Below, piece by piece: positions 32,040-40,336 of a DNA stretch of 64,000 nt (position 1 is its first letter; each line of letters starts with the position of its first letter). This DNA comes from an uncultured Haliea sp. (GTDB lineage: Bacteria > Pseudomonadota > Gammaproteobacteria > Pseudomonadales > Halieaceae): NCBI GenBank assembly GCA_947258585.1, contig CAMYIZ010000038.1, positions 1 to 64,000 on the forward strand, read 5' to 3'. The notes below the pieces were generated by a model. It saw only the letters and a list, made by a program, of their open reading frames with translations, was not told the DNA's origin and did not search any database. Made by a program: the position numbers and the translations under genes.

Positions 32040-32794
32040 CGAACCGCACCGCCGCCGTCCACCGACAGGAGCTGGCCGGTGATGAAGGAGGCGCGGTCAC
32101 TGCACAGGAAGGCGACCGCCTCGGCGATTTCCCCGGGCTCCCCGATGCGGTTCAGCACTGCGGTCTTTTTCAGCTGCTCGGCGACCTTCGGCTGTTCCGT
32201 GAAATACTTCTCCAGGCCCGGGGTGCGGATGACCCCCGGCGACACGGCGTTGATGCGAATGCCCTGGGCGCCGTACTCTGCGGCGGCGCTTTTGGTCAGG
32301 ATATTCACCCCGCCCTTGGCGGCGGCGTAGGCGGTATTGAATGCCTGGCCCTTGAGCGAGGCGTTGGAGGAGATGTTGACAATGGCGCCGCCGCCCGCAG
32401 CCAACATTGCGGGAATCTCGTATTTCATGCACAGCCAGGTGTTGGTCAGGCACATTTCCAGGGTCTGGTCGAAGACTTCGCGGCTGTATTCGTGAATGGG
32501 ACCGGAGCCGCGGCTCAGGGCGGCGCTGTTGCAGGCGATGTCGAGCCGGCCCCAGGCGCTGATCACGGCGGCGACCATATCCTTCACCGATGTTTCATCG
32601 CTGACGTCGCCGTGGACGAACAGCGCTTCGCCGCCGGTTGCCGCAATGCTCGCCGCGGTTTCCTCGCCCGACTCGGCATTGAAATCGGCTACCAGAACCT
32701 TGGCTCCCTCGCGGGCGAAACACTGGGCTATGGCTCGCCCTATGCCCTGTCCCGCGCCGGTGACGATGCCGATCTTGCCCTCGAGAATTGCCAT
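32036..32794 (-). CDS. SDR family oxidoreductase
   Basis: GAGQGIGRAIAQCFAREGAKV, YAAAKGGVNILTKSAAAEY, GQLLSVDGG. Confidence 0.92.
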   Translation of the reverse strand: MAILEGKIGIVTGAGQGIGRAIAQCFAREGAKVLVADFNAESGEETAASIAATGGEALFVHGDVSDETSVKDMVAAVISAWGRLDIACNSAALSRGSGPIHEYSREVFDQTLEMCLTNTWLCMKYEIPAMLAAGGGAIVNISSNASLKGQAFNTAYAAAKGGVNILTKSAAAEYGAQGIRINAVSPGVIRTPGLEKYFTEQPKVAEQLKKTAVLNRIGEPGEIAEAVAFLCSDRASFITGQLLSVDGGGAVR

Positions 32795-33017
32795 GCCCTG
32801 TTCCTCTTTGTCCGCAGTCAGAAAAGTGAATGGTAGCGGGTATGGGGCGGCGCTTCAGTGCTTCACCAGTGCTCCAACGGCAACATCAGCCAGCGGGTAC
32901 AACATGACAGTACGATGGCGGAAAAGCGCCTGCAACGCCGGCTGCAGGGCCCCGTGACCTGTCGTCCGGGTGCGGGTGACGGTATGCTGGCGAGCAGTCA
33001 ACAGGTGGAGCCAGAGG

Positions 33018-33770
33018 ATGAATCTACAGGGAAAGGTGGCACTGGTAACCGGTGCCGGACAGGGCGTAGGCCAGGGCATCGCACTGGCGCTGGCAGCGCA
33101 GGGCGCCCGGGTGGCGGTCAGTGGCCGGACGCTGGAAAAACTTGAGGCGACGGTCCAGAAGATTGAGGAGCGCGGCGGCGAGGCACTGCCCGTGGTATGC
33201 GAGGTGAAGTCTCCCGCATCCCTGCAGAGCTGCGTCGACGCAGTCATCGACAAGTGGGACGGGCTCAGTATTCTGGTCAACAACGCCCAGGAAGTGCCGC
33301 TGGGGCGCCTGCTGGATGTCACTGACGACGCGGTGACAGCGGGCTGGGAGTCCGGTCCGATGGCGACTCTGCGCCTGATGAAGCTCTGCTATCCCTATCT
33401 CAAGGGCGACGGGGTGATTATCAACCTCGGCAGCTCTGCCGCCAAACGCTGGGACATGGCGGGCTACGGCGCCTACGCCGGGATCAAGGAGGCCATCCGC
33501 TCCCTGACCCGGGCGGCGGCCTGCGAATGGGGCCCGGACAATATCCGCTGCAACGCCATCCTGCCCCACGCCTTGTCGCCGGCCCTGGAATGGTGGCTGC
33601 AGCGCGACCCCGCGGAGGCGGAGGCTTTTTTCGCCCAGATACCCCAGCGCAGGATCGGGGACTGCGAGCAGGATATCGGCCGGTTTGTCGCCCTGCTGTG
33701 CTCCGACGGGGCGGGCTATGTCAACGGCCAGAGCATCGCCCTGGACGGCGGCCAGGCATTCCTGGGCTGA
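33018..33770 (+). CDS. SDR family oxidoreductase
   Basis: MNLQGKVALVTGAGQGVGQGIALALAAQGARVAVSGR, YAGIKEAIRSLTRAAACEWG, GQSIALDGG. Confidence 0.9.
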   Translation: MNLQGKVALVTGAGQGVGQGIALALAAQGARVAVSGRTLEKLEATVQKIEERGGEALPVVCEVKSPASLQSCVDAVIDKWDGLSILVNNAQEVPLGRLLDVTDDAVTAGWESGPMATLRLMKLCYPYLKGDGVIINLGSSAAKRWDMAGYGAYAGIKEAIRSLTRAAACEWGPDNIRCNAILPHALSPALEWWLQRDPAEAEAFFAQIPQRRIGDCEQDIGRFVALLCSDGAGYVNGQSIALDGGQAFLG

Positions 33771-33779
33771 GCGGACTGG

Positions 33780-35135
33780 TTAGCGGGCGTCAAATAATGG
33801 CAGGGTGATGTCCATCCTCAGGCCGGGACTGGTATTGCTCGCCGTGATGCTGCCGCCATGCTGGACGATGGCCCGGCGGGCGATCGCGAGTCCGAGGCCG
33901 TAACCGCCGGTCTCCCGGGTCCGGGCTGAGTCGACCCGGTAGAATTCGTCAAAAATGTGTTCCAGCTCTCCGGCGGGAATGCCCGGGCCCTGGTCCTGAA
34001 CGCTGACCCTGATCTCCCCGGTGGTGGTGCCGATAGCGACAGCGATCACCGTGTCCGGTGGGCTGTAGTACAGCGCGTTGCGCAACACGTTGTCGAAGGC
34101 CTTGCGCAGGCGCCCGCCGTCCCCGAGCACCAGGGCCTGCCCACAGTCGATTTGCAGCTCAATCCTGCGTCCACTCTCCCTGCCCTCGAAGCTGGCGTCA
34201 TTGCACAGGTCGCGCAGCAGGGGCACCAGGTCGATGTGTTCGTCCATCGCCAGCTGGTCACTCTGGCTGCGCAACAGTTCCGCGATCAGTTCGTCCAGCC
34301 GGCTGGCCTCGCGTTCAATTCGTTCCAGTTGTGGACCCGCTGCCGCGGGATTCTGCTCCGCCAGTGCCAGCGCGACCCGGAGCCGCGCCAGGGGCGAACG
34401 CAACTCGTGGGATACGTCCGCAAGCAGGCGCCGCTGGGCATCAATCCGCTGTTGCAGTTGGGCGGCCATGCGATTGAAATCCCGCGCCAGGTCATCGGTT
34501 TCATCGCCGCCCTGGCCGCGCACCGCCAGGCGCACCGCCAGGTCGCCATCCGCCAGCTTGGTGGCAGCCTGCCGCAATCCGCCCAGGCGCCGGGTCAGCA
34601 GTCGCGACAGCAGGTAACAGAGCAGGCCCGACACCAGCACCGCCAGCGCTCCCCGCAGCCACAGGTTGCTGCCCAGCTCGTTGACCAGGCGAGACCTGCT
34701 GGGTTTCAGCACCAGTACCGAGCGCATCCGCCCCAGATCTTCGCGGTAGAGCTGGTGGGCCAGCAGTTGCCGGCTGTCGTCGCGCATAAAGGCACGCCGG
34801 CCGCCCTTGCCGAGGCGCGCCGCAACCATTGCCACGTTCTGGGGGACCCGTCGTCCCAGAACGTCCTCGCCACTGCTGTTGAGGAAATAGACTTGTACCC
34901 TGTGCTCCGCCTGTGCCGCCGCGATCACTTCCGGGAGTTTTTCACTGGCCTGATTCTGCAGGTCGTACAGCAGGCGCACGACAAAACGCGGCGGACTTTC
35001 TCGATGATGTGGGTGCCTGTCGTCCGGCACCAGGGAGTCAAGGTACTGGCCCGCCAGCAGCCAGCTGCCCAGGACAGCGATGGTGATCACCCAGAAGCCC
35101 AGGAAAATCTTGACGAACAGGGGAGACCTGGGCAT
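33780..35135 (-). CDS. cpxA: Sensor histidine kinase, CpxA-like
   Basis: HAMP, DVSHELRSPLARLRVALALAEQ, N box and G boxes (DQGPGIPAGELEHIFDEFYRVDSARTRETGGYGLGLAIARRAI); in operon with CpxR-like regulator. Confidence 0.88.
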   Translation of the reverse strand: MPRSPLFVKIFLGFWVITIAVLGSWLLAGQYLDSLVPDDRHPHHRESPPRFVVRLLYDLQNQASEKLPEVIAAAQAEHRVQVYFLNSSGEDVLGRRVPQNVAMVAARLGKGGRRAFMRDDSRQLLAHQLYREDLGRMRSVLVLKPSRSRLVNELGSNLWLRGALAVLVSGLLCYLLSRLLTRRLGGLRQAATKLADGDLAVRLAVRGQGGDETDDLARDFNRMAAQLQQRIDAQRRLLADVSHELRSPLARLRVALALAEQNPAAAGPQLERIEREASRLDELIAELLRSQSDQLAMDEHIDLVPLLRDLCNDASFEGRESGRRIELQIDCGQALVLGDGGRLRKAFDNVLRNALYYSPPDTVIAVAIGTTTGEIRVSVQDQGPGIPAGELEHIFDEFYRVDSARTRETGGYGLGLAIARRAIVQHGGSITASNTSPGLRMDITLPLFDAR

Positions 35136-35833
35136 CAGCCGCGGTCCGCAGTGGAGATGGTGAACTGGTAACCGGCGCCGCGAATGCTGACGATCGGGTT
35201 GTCCGCGCCGCAGGCCGCGAACTTCTTGCGAATCTTGCTGACGTGCACATCGACACTGCGGTCATAGGCCGAGAGCGAACGCCCCAGGGCCTGGCGGCTG
35301 AGGGACTCCTTGTCCACAACATTGCCAGCGTGCAGGAGCAGGGTGTGGAGTATGTTGAATTCCGCGCTGGTCAGCTCCAGGTCGCGGTTATCCCATGAGG
35401 CGCTGCGATCCGCGGTATTCAGCTGTGTCAGGCCCACCCTCAGGTCGGCATCCCTGGCTGCTTCCGCACTCCGCCCCCGGCGCAGGATCGCGCGCAGGCG
35501 CGCCGCCAGCTCCCGCGGATTGCAGGGCTTGGGCAGGTAATCATCGGCGCCGAGTTCGAGGCCGATAATGCGGTCCGTGTCCTCGCCGCGGGCCGTGAGC
35601 ATGAGGACGGGGGTGTCCAGTCGCTCCCGCAGCTTGCGCAGTACCTCCAGGCCCTGCATCCCGGGCAACATGACATCCAGCACGATGGCGTCAAACATCG
35701 TCTGCTGGCAGCGCCGCAGAGCCTCGCGTCCATCGTGGCAGAGATCGACGCTGAAGCCTTCCAGCTGCAGGAATTCCTGCAGCAGGGCGCACAGCTCATG
35801 GTCATCGTCTATGATCAGCAGGTGCTCGGTCAT
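35135..35833 (-). CDS. cpxR: OmpR-family response regulator, CpxR-like
   Basis: LLIIDDDHELCALLQEFLQLEGFSVDLCHDG...DAIVLDVMLPGMQGLEVLRKLRE; winged helix output. Confidence 0.9.
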   Translation of the reverse strand: MTEHLLIIDDDHELCALLQEFLQLEGFSVDLCHDGREALRRCQQTMFDAIVLDVMLPGMQGLEVLRKLRERLDTPVLMLTARGEDTDRIIGLELGADDYLPKPCNPRELAARLRAILRRGRSAEAARDADLRVGLTQLNTADRSASWDNRDLELTSAEFNILHTLLLHAGNVVDKESLSRQALGRSLSAYDRSVDVHVSKIRKKFAACGADNPIVSIRGAGYQFTISTADRG

Positions 35834-35920
35834 GGGGCGGGTTCAAGGTCGCGGTGTTGGCGACAGTGTGCGGCGCTCGCGGTGGAAAATCCATGCTTCG
35901 GCGGCCTGCTACTACGCTTC

Positions 35921-35935
35921 TTTACAGTTATTTAC
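35921..35935. promoter_or_regulatory. CpxR box (GTAAA-N5-GTAAA) in the cpxR/cpxP divergent intergenic region
   Basis: tttacagttatttac; reverse complement GTAAA-TAACT-GTAAA is a perfect match to the Cpx consensus. Confidence 0.82.
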
Positions 35936-36005
35936 CTTTATAAAGCGCACACTTACACAGGTTTCCCCGATACTGGCCACGTGTTCAGCCAACAGGAGAA
36001 GGTCA

Positions 36006-36497
36006 ATGCACACACCAATACGTACAGCTCTTCGCACCAGTGCCCTGGTACTGGCCCTTGCCACTGCGGCCGTTGCGGCACCCGCGTCGGCCTGGCCCGA
36101 CGAGGGCGGCCCCGGTCACATGGCGGGGAAGATGATCCAGCACCTGGACCTGACTGCCGAGCAACAGGCCAGCGTCAGTGAGATCATGACCAGGGCGCGT
36201 GAAGCGGGCGCTGCAGACCACGAGCGGATGCGCGAGATCAGGACCCAGCTGCGAGCGCAGTCCGACAGCTTCGACGCCGGCGCCACCCAGGCTCTCGCGG
36301 ATGAATTGGGTCAGATCACCGCGCGCAGTACCTACCGGATGACCGAGACCCGGGCTGCAGTGCACGCGCTGTTGAACGAGGAGCAGCGCGAGAAGCTCGA
36401 GGCCCTGGAGGCCAGGCGCGGTGAGCGCAAGCACGGCAAGGGTCCGGGCAAGGGCGGCATCAAGGAGCGCAGAGGCGGCGAAGCGAGCGAAAGTTAG
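36006..36497 (+). CDS. Spy/CpxP family periplasmic protein
   Basis: Signal peptide (ALRTSALVLALATAAVAAPASAWP), LDLTAEQQASVSEIM...LNEEQREKLEAL; divergent to cpxRA. Upstream ORF extension rejected. Confidence 0.85.
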   Translation: MHTPIRTALRTSALVLALATAAVAAPASAWPDEGGPGHMAGKMIQHLDLTAEQQASVSEIMTRAREAGAADHERMREIRTQLRAQSDSFDAGATQALADELGQITARSTYRMTETRAAVHALLNEEQREKLEALEARRGERKHGKGPGKGGIKERRGGEASES

Positions 36498-36517
36498 ACA
36501 GGAGGTAGTACCGGGCC

Positions 36518-36551
36518 CCGGGGCTGGCGATCAAGCCGGCCCCGGTTTTTT
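36518..36551 (+). terminator. Rho-independent terminator downstream of the cpxP-like gene
   Basis: ccggggc-tgg...ccg-gccccgg followed by tttttt. Confidence 0.82.
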
Positions 36552-36569
36552 GCCCGCAGATGGTTGTCG

Positions 36570-39521
36570 CTACAGAATCTCTACCTGCAAGCCCAGCTCA
36601 GCCACCGCTGAACCCAGCGACTCGTACTGCTTGCGGCTGGTAAGCACTGCCGTGCTGGCCAGCGCCGGATCAAGGTAGCGCCGGGCTACCTGCCGCAGAT
36701 CCTCCAGGCTTACGTCCAGAATCGCGCGGCGAAAGGCTTCCCGCTGCTCGTGGCTGCGGCCAAACAGGCGCTGGTAGAAATGCTGCCTGGCTTCGCCGGC
36801 GGGGGATGCGGGCTTGTCCAGGCTGCCTATCACGCCCAGTATCGCTTCCTCCAGGGCGCTGTCCTCATGGCTCGATTCCAGCACCCAGGCGATGGCGCGG
36901 TCGAAATCCGCCAGCGTGTCCAGCAACCGCGGGTCGCGGTAGGAATAAAACCGGAACGCCGCGATGCCGGAGTCCTGGCTGGCGCCGCCGCCGTAGGCTC
37001 CGCCCTGCTCGCGGACGCTGCGGTGCAGGAAACCGTTGCGCATGAAGCCGCCGAGGACGGTCAATGCCGCCGCATCGGGGTGACCGACGGGTACGGTGGG
37101 GTAGGCGCGGGCACAGAAGTTGACCTGGGTGTTGGCAATCCACAATTCCCGCCTCGCCTCGCGCACCGGCGCGGCAGTAAACGAGGCCTGGTCGGGATCC
37201 GGATGGACGACAGCGCTCCACGCCGACAGTGCCTGGTGGCTGACAGCGTCCATGGCGTGTTCGTCGGCGATCGTCAGCAATTGCGGCTGCATGCGAGTGA
37301 CCGCGCTGTGTATATCGCGCAGGCGGCCGATAAAGTCCTGCAGCTCGCTGTCGCTGCCCAGGCTGTCGTCCAGCGCCTTCAGCGAGCGAATCCCCTCCAG
37401 GCCGCTGTGCAGGTGGTTGATTTGCGCCAGCGGGCTCATGCCCGCGCTCGCCGCCGTCATCGCCAGCCCGTGACCGTTGCCGGTGACGGACTGCTCCCGG
37501 CGGGCCCGGGCCTGCGCCACCAGTTCCCGTATGCGCCCACTCTCATCGAAACGGACCCGCTGCAGGCTGTCCTGCATCAGTGCGATCTGGGCCTCGCTGT
37601 TGCGCGCCAGCGCCTTGGAGGAGAGGGTGAAGCAAGCCTGTACCTGCTGCTCATCGTCCACCGCACCGCGCAGGGCGGCGGAAGCACCGATGCTGCCCAC
37701 CGTAGCGGCCTGGCGGTGCTGGACCTGCAGATAGTCCTCACTGCCCAGCCCCACCTCGGTCAGAATCCGCGTGTACAGGGGCAGCAGGCCGGTGGCGGTG
37801 GCGTCCAGCGCCGGCAGGGGACTGACCAGTTGCTGGTAGACCAGCCCGTTGGTGCCCTGGGTGTAGGTAGTCAGGGTCAGGCCATCCTGACGCAGTTCAC
37901 GGTACTCGGGCTCGGGCAGGCTGGCCGGCACGTCGGCCAGGGTGACTTTGGGCAGGATGCTCAGGTCGCCGACCTGCTGCTGGCGCTGTTCCAGTTTCTG
38001 CGCCAGTTCCAGGGTTGCCTGCTTGTCGGCCTCGCTCATGCCGGCCTTCAGCGCCGCCAGTCGCTCGGCCTCCCTGGCCAGCCGGCGCCCGGACAGTTCG
38101 GTGTCCGGGGTCATGACCAGGGTGACCCGGTGGGGGTTGTCGAGCAGCAGGCGCCGGGCCAGGCTCCGGATGTATTCCGGGTCGCGAATATTTTCCTGCA
38201 GGGTGGCAATGACCGGGTCGAGATCGAGTATCGCTACCGGGTCGGCGTAGTGCGTGGCCGGGCTCAGTGCCTGCAGGATCAGCTGCAGGCCGTAGGGGTA
38301 GCCGTCACCGCTGATTTCCCGCTGGTGGAGTTCCAGCTGGTGCAACACGGCCTCCAGCTGGGCGGGCGGGACGCCGTCCCTGGCCACTGCTTCGATGACA
38401 CCCAGCACCAGTGCCTCCAGGGCGTCGGCGGAAGCCGCTTCGCTGCCCTCGATACCACAGCTGAAGACCATTTCGCGCTGGGAGTCCTCCAGCCCGCACA
38501 GGGGCGAGGGAGCCTGGCCCAGGGTGGTAGTCTCCAGCGCCTGCATCAGCGGCGAGGCGCTGTTGTCCAGCAGTACGCTGGACAACAGCTGGGCCTCCAG
38601 CAGCTGCTGCAGGTCGGCGCTTTCGCCCAGCAGCCAGCCCACCACGATATGGGTCTTGCGTGCGGTGTCACCCGAGTCGTCCAGGGCATAGGGGCGCTCA
38701 ACCCGGCGTGGTTCGCTGTAGCGTTGCTCCAGCGCCACTTCGATGCGCTGGGGCAGGCGCTGGAAGCGCGCCAGCGCCCGTTCCTGGAACACCGCCTGGT
38801 GCTCGTGGGCGGGGATGTCACCAAAAGTCATGAAGATGGCATTGCTGGGGTGGTAGTGGCTCTGGTAGAAGGCCTTGAGCTCGGCGTAGCTGAGGTCGGG
38901 AATGTGCTCCGGAGCGCCACCGCTGTCGTAGTGGTAGGTGTTGGTGGGGAACAGCTGCTCGCACAGCGTCTGCCACAGGGTGCTGGGCACCGAGCTCCTG
39001 GCACCCTTCATTTCGTTGAACACCACGCCCTTGAACACCAGCTCACTGTCGGGATTGCCGGGCTCGGCGAATTCCACCCGATGGCCTTCCTGGGCGAAGT
39101 CCAGTGGGTCCAGGCGGGAGAAGAACACGGCATCGAGGTAGACGTCCAGCAGGTTGGCAAAGTCTTTGCGGTTCTGGCTGGCGAAGGGGTAGGCGGTCCA
39201 GTCACTGCTGGTAAAGGCGTTCATGAAGGTGTTGAGCGAACGCCGCAGCATCATGAAGAACGGGTCGCGCACCGGGTAGCGTTCGCTGCCGCAGAGAGCC
39301 GTGTGTTCGAGAATGTGGGCCACGCCGGTGGAGTCCGTGGGCACCGTGCGCAGTGCCACCAGGAACACATTTTCGCTGCTGTCCGCGGCCAGGTGATAGT
39401 GCATGGCGCCAGTCGCCTGGTGCTCGTACTGGTCCACCCGCAGTTGCAGGGATTCGATCTCGTGGCTGCGCAGCAGGCGGAAAGCGGCGTGGCTGATGGC
39501 GGCCGGTATGCTCTGGGTCAT
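36570..39521 (-). CDS. M16C insulinase/presequence protease-like metallopeptidase
   Basis: HxxEH in VAHILEHTALCGSERYPVRDPFFMMLRRSLNTFMNAFTSSDWTAYPFASQN; 983 aa. Confidence 0.93.
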   Translation of the reverse strand: MTQSIPAAISHAAFRLLRSHEIESLQLRVDQYEHQATGAMHYHLAADSSENVFLVALRTVPTDSTGVAHILEHTALCGSERYPVRDPFFMMLRRSLNTFMNAFTSSDWTAYPFASQNRKDFANLLDVYLDAVFFSRLDPLDFAQEGHRVEFAEPGNPDSELVFKGVVFNEMKGARSSVPSTLWQTLCEQLFPTNTYHYDSGGAPEHIPDLSYAELKAFYQSHYHPSNAIFMTFGDIPAHEHQAVFQERALARFQRLPQRIEVALEQRYSEPRRVERPYALDDSGDTARKTHIVVGWLLGESADLQQLLEAQLLSSVLLDNSASPLMQALETTTLGQAPSPLCGLEDSQREMVFSCGIEGSEAASADALEALVLGVIEAVARDGVPPAQLEAVLHQLELHQREISGDGYPYGLQLILQALSPATHYADPVAILDLDPVIATLQENIRDPEYIRSLARRLLLDNPHRVTLVMTPDTELSGRRLAREAERLAALKAGMSEADKQATLELAQKLEQRQQQVGDLSILPKVTLADVPASLPEPEYRELRQDGLTLTTYTQGTNGLVYQQLVSPLPALDATATGLLPLYTRILTEVGLGSEDYLQVQHRQAATVGSIGASAALRGAVDDEQQVQACFTLSSKALARNSEAQIALMQDSLQRVRFDESGRIRELVAQARARREQSVTGNGHGLAMTAASAGMSPLAQINHLHSGLEGIRSLKALDDSLGSDSELQDFIGRLRDIHSAVTRMQPQLLTIADEHAMDAVSHQALSAWSAVVHPDPDQASFTAAPVREARRELWIANTQVNFCARAYPTVPVGHPDAAALTVLGGFMRNGFLHRSVREQGGAYGGGASQDSGIAAFRFYSYRDPRLLDTLADFDRAIAWVLESSHEDSALEEAILGVIGSLDKPASPAGEARQHFYQRLFGRSHEQREAFRRAILDVSLEDLRQVARRYLDPALASTAVLTSRKQYESLGSAVAELGLQVEIL

Positions 39522-39556
39522 GGTAGTCCTGGTCGGTTCGAAACAAGCCCGCTATT

Positions 39557-40336
39557 CTAGCGCGAAATCACCGTCCCTGCTGTGGCCGGCACCAATTCGA
39601 TGCGGTAGAGCCAGGGCCAGTTCTTGCCGGTAACCCAGAGGCCGCCGTCCGCGGGGTTGCGGGCGATACCGTTGAGGACGTCGGCGTTCGGGGGACGCTC
39701 CCCCGGCGGTAGCAGGCCACTGAGGTCAACGCTGGCGGTGACCTCGCCGCTGGCCGGGTCGATGACAACGATGCGATCAGTCATCCAGACATTGGCCCAG
39801 ATTTTTCCGTCTATCCACTCCAGTTCGTTCAGGTGTCCGAGGCGCCGGCCCCGCTCCGTCACCGCCAGCGTGCGCAGATGGCGTCCGCTGTCCGGGTCGA
39901 GAAAGTGCAGGTGCTCGGTGCCATCGCTGTAGACAAGTTCGCGGCCGTTATCGGTCAGGCCCCAGCCCTCGCCAGGCAGGGCAAAGACAGCCACGGGGGT
40001 CAGCGCCTGCCGGTCGTACACCAGCATGCGCCCGGCGCGCCAGGTCAGCTGGTAAACCCGGTCGCCGAAGACCGTGAGCCCCTCGGCAAACAGGCGGGGA
40101 TGCAGGCGCCGCTGGTCCAGCAGCTCGCCGTCGGCAAAGCGGTAGCGCAGCAGGCGTGACTGGCCGTAGAGGCCGGTGCTGACGTAGAGTTCGCCATCGA
40201 TGATCTGCAGGCCCTGGACAAAGCTGTTGCGCGGCTGGGGTTTTTTTTCCAGCACCCGGTAGTTGAATTGCTCCACTGCCAGGACAGGGTTGGCGAGCAG
40301 CAGCAGCAGGCAGCTGCGCAGGATCAGCTTGTTCAA
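39557..40336 (-). CDS. Glutaminyl-peptide cyclotransferase (glutamine cyclotransferase)
   Basis: FVQGLQIIDGELYVSTGLYGQSRLLRY...LNELEWIDGKIWANVWMTDRIVVIDPASGEV...LNGIARNPADGGLWVTGKNWPWLYRI. Confidence 0.93.
   Translation of the reverse strand: MNKLILRSCLLLLLANPVLAVEQFNYRVLEKKPQPRNSFVQGLQIIDGELYVSTGLYGQSRLLRYRFADGELLDQRRLHPRLFAEGLTVFGDRVYQLTWRAGRMLVYDRQALTPVAVFALPGEGWGLTDNGRELVYSDGTEHLHFLDPDSGRHLRTLAVTERGRRLGHLNELEWIDGKIWANVWMTDRIVVIDPASGEVTASVDLSGLLPPGERPPNADVLNGIARNPADGGLWVTGKNWPWLYRIELVPATAGTVISR

Noticed and set aside
35568-36005. N-terminal extension of the CpxP-like ORF
   Set aside because: Upstream part is antisense to cpxR and covers the CpxR box; true start at the signal peptide Met (36006)
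36750-39560. 936 aa plus-strand ORF opposite the M16 peptidase
   Set aside because: Antisense shadow ORF; M16 peptidase has clear HxxEH motif
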